This document shows, piece after piece, positions 57,510 to 64,000 of a DNA stretch of 64,000 nt. Where the stretch lies: contig NC_066312.1 of assembly GCF_905404315.1 (NCBI RefSeq), positions 1,165,001 to 1,229,000 of the forward strand, in the 5' to 3' direction. The notes below the pieces were generated by a model. It did not search any database. It saw only the letters and a list, made by a program, of their open reading frames with translations, and had not been told where the DNA came from. The translations under genes were made by a program, and so were the position numbers. Source of the DNA: Leptidea sinapis (taxonomy: Eukaryota; Arthropoda; Insecta; Lepidoptera; Pieridae). Each line of letters begins with the position of its first letter. Within the stretch, counting starts at the first letter, position 1.

Positions 57510-58180
57510 AGTTAGTAAGAATTGATATCCATTGCCCACTGACTGAAATAAGTGCTGCAATTCTTCGTGGCATGATTTGGACGAGGTTATTTAGGAGTTC
57601 CTGGAAAATACGCTCCCATTTGGCCGTAATAGTAACTTGAAGCTCTCGGATGTTCTGTTGAATTTATTCTTGCAATCTTGCTTCTGACGGACAGATGGCC
57701 GTTGGGGCAGTAAAGTCTTCGAGTGGCGACCACGTACCGGATGACGTAGTATTGGTAGGCCCCCACAAGATGGACCGACGATCCAGTCAATATCGTTGCA
57801 TGAGGGCAGCGCAAGACCAATAGTCGTGGAAATCTTGTGTGGAATTATATGTGTGGCGAGGTGTACTGCTCTAACAACTCGTTTTAGAAAGTCCCTTCGA
57901 TGTTCAATGCGATTGAGGTCGAGACTTCGTGGCTGGCCAATCTATATGGCGGATCCCGACTTCACTTAATTAAGCGTATATGTCGCCCGCTCGGTGTTGT
58001 CGAACATTGTCGTCCAATAACTTGTAACAGCTAACGCTGGTTGTACATGAGGGATAAGCATTTTCGTCATGCACAACACGTGCATCTTGAGAGCCATTTT
58101 TTACGAAAACCAACTCTGTACGATCTTCAGCCCCCGACCCCGACCTGGTCTTCGTCTGTAATTTATAATATGATGTTATT
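57510..58180 (-). pseudogene. Tc1-like transposase relic
   Basis: The minus strand reads RTELVFVKNGSQDARVVHDE (about 58115-58055), the Asp block LLDDNVRQHRA (58025-57993), then GIRHIDWPA (about 57955) at the place of the last catalytic acid block. The C-terminal end reads ELQVTITAKWERIFQELLNN, then LVQIMPRRIAALIS (about 57640-57545). The region before the last acidic residue is badly changed (SRPQSH). Several stops. The relic ends just left of the first repeated exon. Confidence 0.65.
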
Positions 58181-58185
58181 CATAG

Positions 58186-58248
58186 GTGGTGTGGTAGCAG
58201 TGGCGGGGCCAAGTCGAACATCCAATGAACAGTTTTACGTGGCATCAA
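58186..58248 (+). CDS. Repeated exon, copy 1 (GPSR cassette)
   Basis: 63 nt between acceptor 'gatgttattcatag' and donor gtaagc, phase 1-1. It encodes GVVAVAGPSRTSNEQFYVAS. It is related to the exons at 59859 and 61789, sharing the AGPSR-x-S-x-x-Q-F core and the same flanking acceptor. In this copy the segment after the donor jumps directly to the 'acacttttattttttctcg' block, lacking the about 700-1200 bp seen after copies 2 and 3. Likely alternative to, or additive with, the other copies. Protein unrecognised. Confidence 0.6.
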
Positions 58249-58255
58249 GTAAGCG

Positions 58256-58480
58256 TTTAATACACTTTTATTTTTTCTCGTTATATTATATATAAATAAT
58301 ATACTAACACTTTGTATGTTCAAATATGCAAGCTTGTTATCAATAAAACAATATGTGTGTCGCGATAACCCTGAGATTGCCCACTGTCAATGCAATCGAC
58401 AACAGCCGGTTCTCGCCGCGTACGCAACAAGCGGCCAGTGGACACACATGCACCGGATCATTATAGTTAGAGGTGTTCGC
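58256..58480. repeat. Tandem-unit blocks after exon copy 1
   Basis: 'acacttttattttttctcgttatat', 'aataatatacta.cactttgtatgttcaaatatgcaagcttg' and 'gcgataaccctgagattgcccactg...ggatcattatag' recur at 61196-61432, and the first block again at 62620 and 63940. Confidence 0.8.
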
Positions 58481-59590
58481 AACGGCTATATATTGAAATC
58501 GCGATATAACGATACGCTATTTTTAAAACGCCTATTATTTTTTACGCTGTAATATATTTATTCACTTCGTTATGACATATGACGCGTTTGATTATCGTAG
58601 CTATTCGTTACAGAATGTTGATGAATCGTGCGCTATTAAATATTATTCTATACATTATTGTTGTGTGAGCTTTTAAAAGTATATATGTAGTATAGTTATA
58701 TAGTATAATTATGTACTTAATAAAAAAATTAACTTTCCTTCGTACTTTCTATTCATGTTTAGGACTGTCTCACTAAAATTATGATTTATGATAAGATATA
58801 ATTATCTATTATTTTATTTATGCCAAACTAAATTTAGGCACAACTCTTATAAAACTTTTTAAACTATTCTATAAAACAAAACTTTACAAACAATCAATTC
58901 AAAATCATTCACAAATTCACGATAGTCAATAATCAATATTCAATACTACTTAAATACTTCACACGAAGTCAAGTGAGCCGCAAACGCCTTATATCCGATC
59001 TGATTTAATATTTATTCAAACAAATAAAATAATCTAACGCGTTGCATAGCCGAACAAATTATATTCCTTTACCTATTATATTTCCAATGACAACTGGACT
59101 TTTATTTGAATAAGGTTCTTATGCAGTCCTATTAGAACACAGATTTGATAAGTACTAAACAAAAAATAATCTAACGCGTTGCACAGCCAAACAAAATATA
59201 TTCATTTGCCTAATATATTTCCAATTCAACTGGACTTTTATTTGAATATAAACTTTATGCAGTACATTTAGAGCATAATTTGGCAGGTGAGAAAAATAGC
59301 GTATCGCATGAATTATAAACGACTTCATTTGAATTTAGTTCTTATGCAGTCCTTTTAGAGCATAATTTGGGAGGTGACAAAAATATTGTATCGCATGAAT
59401 TATAAACTACTTTCATTTGAATTTAGTTCTTATGCACTACTCTTACAGCATAATTTGGCAGATAACAAAAATCACGTATCACACAAATATTAAATAACGC
59501 TTGCTAGCTTTAATAAATAATAGGTGATATGATTATAAATATATATTAGATTATTTTATCAGCTATCTAATATAACGAAAACCTCTAATT
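58481..59590. repeat. Spacer with degenerate tandem repeats
   Basis: About 58980-59500 contains repeated blocks: 'ataatctaacgcgttgca.agcc.aacaaa' twice (59028, 59167), and 'ttatgcag.cc.tttagagcataatttgg.aggtga' about every 90 bases (near 59250, 59340, 59430). It separates unit 1 from unit 2. No coding sequence. Confidence 0.65.
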
Positions 59591-60615
59591 ATAGAAGTGC
59601 AACCACGTCGCAATGATCAAAGGATTTAGTAAAGTTTGACGTTCAATATCTGATTTGAATAGCTTTTTTGATATTTTTAATTGTTAGACTTTTAAGACCA
59701 CTATGTCGATAGTAAGCTAAAATATCCTGACTTTTAAATGTATCTGTTGCAGAGGTTTTGGTCTATAAAATTACTAAGATCATTACATTAGTGTATCAAA
59801 GCTGTGGTTCGGATGTAGGAGTTCCTATTTCTAATTTATTATATGATGTTGTTCATAGATGGCGCAGCAGTGGCGGGTCCAAGCAGGATGTCTAATGAAC
59901 AGTTTAATGTGGCATCAAGTATGCGTTTGTATAAATTGTTGTTATATTCGTGTTTTGAAGTTGCAAAATGCAACCGTAATAAATACATTTTACATCTAGA
60001 AAGCAGAGTATACTTATAATATCCCAGAATGTACTTACTATACATACAGATTGTAGTAATAACATTTACCAACCAAACTAAGATATTCAAAAACTTACTT
60101 TGGCTGTCTCAAACGAAAGTTTAATTTCTGTAGCTAACTGCGTAATCCCATCGAAACTAAGAGGCGCGAAGGTATGCCAGTCGGTAGCGCAGCCACATGT
60201 GTAAATAAACGGTACAGAGTCTAAGCTTCTCATGAGTGGGAAAAAATGATTCGTGTTTTGGCAGTGTTGTCACAAAATTTCAGAATAAATTAAACACAAC
60301 ATTTTGTATGAGCTTTTTTATTGGGTTTGATCATCGATATTAAATAACCTTTGAAACAAGATTTAATACAAAATTCTGCTATTAATTGTGTTCGCACTAA
60401 CGTTATAAACATCTATCAATATAAATAACATTTTACCGTTCTAACGTAAGGTTCAATTGATTGTAAGGTGACCATCATCACTATAGCAGCAGTTCGTAGA
60501 TGAAACGTGGTTAGATAACAGTAGTTAACTTACATACAACGTTTCGTGACCGTGCTATTATCCGTTGAAGAGTTGCCTCTTGAAGAGATAATCCTGGCTG
60601 CAGCGTCAGATAATG
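59591..60615. repeat. Tandem unit 2 (contains exon copy 2)
   Basis: It matches 61432-62556: 'caaccacgtcgcaatg', 'ggatttagtaaagtttgacgttcaatatctgatt', the exon, 'tggctgtctcaaacgaaag', 'gcgtaatcccatcgaaactaagaggcgcg' and 'tatccgttgaagagttgcctcttgaagagataatcctggctgcagcgtcagataatg'. It is offset by about 1.83-1.94 kb. Confidence 0.88.
59859..59918 (+). CDS. Repeated exon, copy 2 (GPSR cassette)
   Basis: 60 nt between acceptor 'gatgttgttcatag' and donor gtatgc, phase 1-1. It encodes GAAVAGPSRMSNEQFNVAS, one codon shorter than copies 1 and 3. The donor has one change (gtatgc for gtaagc). The frame is kept despite codon-level differences, which suggests selection on the peptide. If joined to the preceding phase-1 exon the first codon would be completed by AT. 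Confidence 0.6.
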
Positions 60616-60644
60616 TAATTATTAATAAAAAAATATAGATCCAA

Positions 60645-60790
60645 AAAAACCAACGTGCGTAATATTTTTTGATATGAGCAAGGCTTTTGACTTCGTATCA
60701 CACACCATCTTATTGGATAAGTTGGAGCAAAATGGCATTAGAGGACCAGCTCTTAACTGGATGGAGTCTTGCTTAAAACGATTTGAAAAG
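60645..60790 (+). pseudogene. LINE RT fragment
   Basis: FDMSKAFDFVSHTILLDKLE and GIRGPALNWMESCL, the first catalytic block of a LINE RT, lies in the spacer between tandem units 2 and 3. No other part of the element is present. Confidence 0.65.
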
Positions 60791-61788
60791 GATCTTTTTA
60801 CATGGCTTATAGATAAATGTTTTTATTTCATAAATGAAATGTTGGCACATTATATTAAATTAAATTGACTTTAAAATATATATTACTTCTAGTCTTTAAA
60901 TAATGACATTTAAAAATAATAATTATAATTTAAATTAACCTAAGTGATTAAAATATAGAGTTTATTAATGTTAAATCAATTATAACAATAACTAGAATTT
61001 TGTAATGAAACGAAAAATGAATTAATAGTTAATAAACATTAAAACTATTTACACCCATGGTTACATGTTTTCTAGCAAAATAAAGTATTTTTTTATTTAT
61101 AATGGTTAAAAATACGGTGATATACAGCTTTATCAAAATCAAGAGGATCATAAAAATATTTACTTACCTATTCTTGTCCTTGGAATAGATAAAGTATATT
61201 ATACACTTTTATTTTTTCTTGAAATATTCATGCATATAGTTTAGTAAACATTCGTATCAATAATATACTACACTTTTTATGTTCAAATATGCAAGCTTGT
61301 AATAAATATAACAATATGTGTGTTGCGATAACCCTGAGATTGTCCACTGCCTGTGGAATCGACAACTGGTTCTCGACTCGTACGCAACAAGCGGTTAGTG
61401 GACACACACATGCCCCGGATCATTATAGCAGTGCATCCACGTCGCAATGTATGAAGCTTAATTTACTCATGTGGCGTAGCTCTCCTGGGATTGCAATGAT
61501 CAGTCGCTATGGAGAAGGATTTAGTAAAGTTTGACGTTCAATATCTGATTAAAATAGCTTTTTTGACATTTTTTGTTGTTAGACTTAATTTACAGTAGGT
61601 ATTTAAGGTAAGGGTTAGGGTCATAAAGACTACTATGTCGATACTAAGCTAAAATATCCTGACTTTTTAATGGATCTGTTGCAGAGGTATTCGTCTATAT
61701 AACTTAAGATCATAACATTAGTGTGTCAATGCTCTGGTACAGTTGTAGCAGTCTCTATTTTTAATTTATAATATGATGTTGTTCATAG

Positions 61789-61851
61789 GTGGTGCACCAG
61801 TGGCGGGTCCAAGCCGAATGTCTGATCAACAGTTTTACGTGGCATCATCAA
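61789..61851 (+). CDS. Repeated exon, copy 3 (GPSR cassette)
   Basis: 63 nt between acceptor 'gatgttgttcatag' and donor gtaagc, phase 1-1. It encodes GAPVAGPSRMSDQQFYVASS, with one extra Ser codon at the end compared with copy 2. The splice borders are the best of the three. The next exon of the gene, or further copies, would lie right of the window. Confidence 0.6.
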
Positions 61852-62033
61852 GTAAGCGTTTGTTTTGTATTAATTGATGTAATATCCGTGCTATGCAAGT
61901 TGCAAAATGCAACTGTAAAAATTGTATTATACGTCTTCAAAGCAGAATATACTTATGATATCCCAGAACGTATTGTACATACTAATTGTATTTATTATTT
62001 TTACCAAGCAAGTTAAGGTTTTTCAAAATCTTA

Positions 62034-62200
62034 CTTTGGCTGTCTCAAAAGAAAGATTAATTTCCTTAGCCAACTGCGTAATCCCATCGAAACTAAGAGG
62101 CGCGGAGGTATGCCAGTCGGCAGCGTAGCGACATGAGTAAATAAACGGTACAGAGACTAAGCTTGTTAAGAGTGGCCAATATTGATACCTATTTTGGCAA
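62034..62200 (-). other. Conserved minus-strand open segment in units 2 and 3
   Basis: The minus strand reads SVPFIYSC, then ADWHTSAPLSFDGITQLAKE and INLSFETAK, followed by gtaagt. The copy at about 60100-60215 reads almost the same, with a handful of amino-acid changes. Both end at a donor-like site. Upstream minus-strand sequence near 62480-62545 (PGLSLQEATLQRIIAR) is also shared. Whether this is a second, antisense gene or duplicated non-coding DNA is unclear. Confidence 0.3.
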
Positions 62201-62689
62201 TGTTGTGACAAAATGTTAAAATAAATTAAACAAATCTTTTTTTATGAGCTTGATTATTGGGTTTGATCATCGATATTAAATAACCCTTGATACAAGATTT
62301 ATTACAAAAGTTCTGCTTGTAAAATTTGTCCGCACTAACATTATAAATATCTATCAATATAAATAACATTTTACCGTTTTAACGTCAGGTTCAATTGACA
62401 AAGTAAACCAAATATCTAACAAGGAGTTACCTCGTAAGGTGACCATCATCACTACAGCAGCAGTTCGTAGTACAACGTTTTGTAACCGTGCTATTATCCG
62501 TTGAAGAGTTGCCTCTTGAAGAGATAATCCTGGCTGCAGCGTCAGATAATGTAATATCATATAATTGCATTTCCACCGATGTTATGCAGGTATACATTAT
62601 AGCTCAATTAGATATGATAAAATTTTAATTTTTCTCGTTATATTCATGCATAATCAGGGCGGCACTGAAAATTTCGGGAATCAAGGAAG

Positions 62690-63765
62690 TGTCAAACATT
62701 ACTATTTAAAAATGTATTTATTGCTTTTCGAAGTATTCTCCGCGAAATTTGACATTTTTCCGTACGATGGAACCAATCATTGAACCCCAACTTCCGAATG
62801 GAATGGCTTCCATTCGGAAGTTGGGGTTTCCAAAATGGCCACTTCTTCAGGTAATGAAGATTCGCTGGCCACGCAATTTATTTTATTTTAGGGAAGGTTT
62901 AGAAATCATTAGGGCTTAGGTCGGGGCTGTACGGCGGATGGTCGAATAATTCATTGTTTTCTTGCTCTAAAAACTCTTTTGTTCAGTGCGCGGTGTGCGA
63001 ATTCGCATTGTCGTGATGGAGGATGATGCGGCGGTTGCAGTTCTCTTTACGGAGTTCAGAAACGACCTGTGGCAAACAAATGCTAGCATACCATTCTGCA
63101 TTAACCGTTCTTTGTCCCTCAAGAGGAATAGTCGCAACATGGCCGGTTTTGCAGACAAACATGGCCACCATTTTTGTTGCAACACTCCGTGAACGAACAA
63201 TTTTTGTTGGCTTTAACTCATTTTCGAACACCCAAACTCGTGACTGGTTTTTTGCTTCAGATTCGTACGCGTATATCCAGGATTCGTCACCTGATACGAT
63301 GTTGTATACAGCATTTGAGGATCCTGCGTGGAATCTTTCGAGAGTTCTGATGCACCAAGTAACGCAAGCCGCTTTTTGCTCTTCACAGAGCAAATGCGGT
63401 ATCCACCGGGAAAACAACTTTTTTACACCTAATTGTTCATGCAAGATTATTTGTATTTGACTCATGCCTATATCTAAAGTTGCCTGAATTTCGCGGTATG
63501 TCACATGTCGATCTTCCTCCATCAGCTTACGCACACCATCAACGTTTTCTTTGGTGACTGCAGTTTTTGGACGACCTTGACGGGGATCATCACTGAGCTT
63601 GACACGTCCACGTTGAAATTCAGCAAACCAGCGATAAATTGTGGTTTTGGATGGGGCTTCATCACCAAATGCCGAAATCATCCGGTCAACACACTGTTTT
63701 TGTGTTAAACCACTTCGAAAGTCATAATAAATCATCGCTCTAGAATTTTCTCGAGTCAGTTCCAT
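62690..63765 (-). pseudogene. mariner transposase, D34D intact but stops present
   Basis: From Met 63765: paired helix-turn-helix region (MELTRENSRAMIYYDFRSGL, TTIYRWFAEFQRGR, DPRQGRPKTAV), first catalytic Asp in VSGDESWIYAYE, second in ILHHDNANSHTAH, third in PYSPDLSPND (about 62890). The spacing between the second and third is 34 residues, the mariner D34D signature. An in-frame TGA follows HTAH (about 62980). A further stop follows SPNDF, and a 21-bp palindrome interrupts the C-terminal part near 62805. The first 260 residues are uninterrupted, so this is a fairly recent loss. Confidence 0.9.
62783..62828. repeat. Perfect 21-bp palindrome within the mariner
   Basis: AACCCCAACTTCCGAATGGA(A) and its exact inverse are separated by TGGC. 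It lies in the transposase C-terminal coding part and breaks it. Confidence 0.9.
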
Positions 63766-63940
63766 TTTCTCAACGACTAAACAAGTTTGAAAAGACCTTG
63801 TGGCAAGACCGAGAATCTTTTTTTAAATAAATAAATGGTATTCGATTTTTAAAACCAAGGAGTTTTCAATTAAAAAGATTTTAATATGACAGGAACAGTG
63901 GAAATATTCCATTCCCGATACTTTTAGTGCAGCCCTCGTA

Positions 63941-64000
63941 GTACAGTAAACAACCATAAAAATAATATACTATCACTTTTTATGTTAAAATATAATCAAG
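63941..64000. repeat. Start of tandem unit 4 block, cut by the window edge
   Basis: 'agtaaacaaccataaaaataatatactatcactttttatgtt' matches 61245-61282 and 58295-58320. The array therefore continues beyond the window. Confidence 0.75.

Larger units (their letters stand above)
61196..62640. repeat. Tandem unit 3 (contains exon copy 3)
   Basis: It has the full block order: tail block (61196-61300), 'gcgataaccctgagattg' block (to 61432), upstream block, exon (61789-61851), and downstream block with 'aatcccatcgaaactaagaggcgcg' and 'tatccgttgaagagttgcc' (to about 62556). It is then followed by the start of the next unit at about 62620. Confidence 0.85.
62653..63938 (-). mobile_element. mariner element inside tandem unit 4
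   Basis: 1286 bp, bounded by TA (62651-62652 and 63939-63940). The terminal repeats are ATCAGGGCGGCACTGAAAA on the left and, inverted, CGAGGGCTGCACTAAAAG on the right. Outside the TA, the left flank 'ttttctcgttatattcatgca' and right flank 'gtacagtaaac..aataatatacta' rejoin the tandem-unit block seen uninterrupted at 61220-61270. Length and ends are normal for mariner. Confidence 0.9.

Noticed and set aside
58316..61534. Plus-strand open frames at 58316-58552 and 61289-61534 as a repeated gene
   Set aside because: They lie over homologous DNA but in different frames with different peptides, so the frame is not conserved.

Overview
The window looks like nuclear DNA of an insect, most probably a moth or butterfly. 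It is AT-rich and intron-like, with no bacterial-style gene packing. It is crowded with decayed mobile elements: EEP-endonuclease LINEs, a BEL/Pao and a Gypsy-type LTR element, mariner, Tc1 and PIF/Harbinger elements, MITEs, and 100-bp minisatellites with a 'GGCGGCCATCTTGG' core. The order assignment rests on my familiarity with these repeat types and was not tested by a search.

The best candidate for a host gene is spread over the whole + strand as very short exons in 15-17 kb introns. These are a possible start exon (3560-3567), exons at 19480-19646, 36684-36863 and 53424-53474, and a tandem set of three related exons (58186-58248, 59859-59918, 61789-61851). All have canonical AG/GT borders and one compatible phase series (2,1,1,1...). 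The three last exons are 60-63 nt, phase 1-1, and encode variants of an xGxxVAGPSRxSxxQFxVAS peptide. They lie in duplicated units, and a fourth unit, opened by a mariner, runs off the right edge. I do not recognise the protein. A second host-type gene, a THAP zinc-finger gene, lies antisense in the intron at 38516-41316. It has five exons joined at phase 1, but its THAP exon carries a frameshift and an in-frame stop.

Layout. 0-4.4 kb: short repeats, possible promoter and start exon, a Harbinger MITE. 5-10 kb: RNase H-bearing LINE (minus). 10.9-14.1 kb: CR1-like LINE (minus). 14.6-18 kb: SINE-like repeat, RT remnants, mariner relic. 19.5 kb: exon. 20.4-23.6 kb: DDE transposase relic, chimeric LINE fragment, 100-bp minisatellite. 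23.7-31.0 kb: BEL/Pao element with 474-bp LTRs and a CTAAC target duplication, hosting a nested RTE-like LINE tail. 31-36.6 kb: LINE tails, inverted repeats, a second minisatellite family, a long-hairpin MITE. 36.7 kb: exon. 38.5-41.3 kb: THAP gene. 41.8-44.8 kb: DDE/SWIM, mariner and LINE relics. 44.8-49.7 kb: defective Gypsy-type element (minus). 50.8-52.3 kb: PIF/Harbinger element. 53.4 kb: exon. 53.6-56.9 kb: LINE whose 3' tail recurs several times. 57.5-58.2 kb: Tc1 relic. 58.2-64 kb: tandem exon array with a nested mariner.

No mobile-element gene seen here is intact. Where stated, catalytic residues are mutated, deleted or behind frameshifts. Edges of decayed elements are approximate; edges with LTRs, terminal inverted repeats or target duplications are exact readings.
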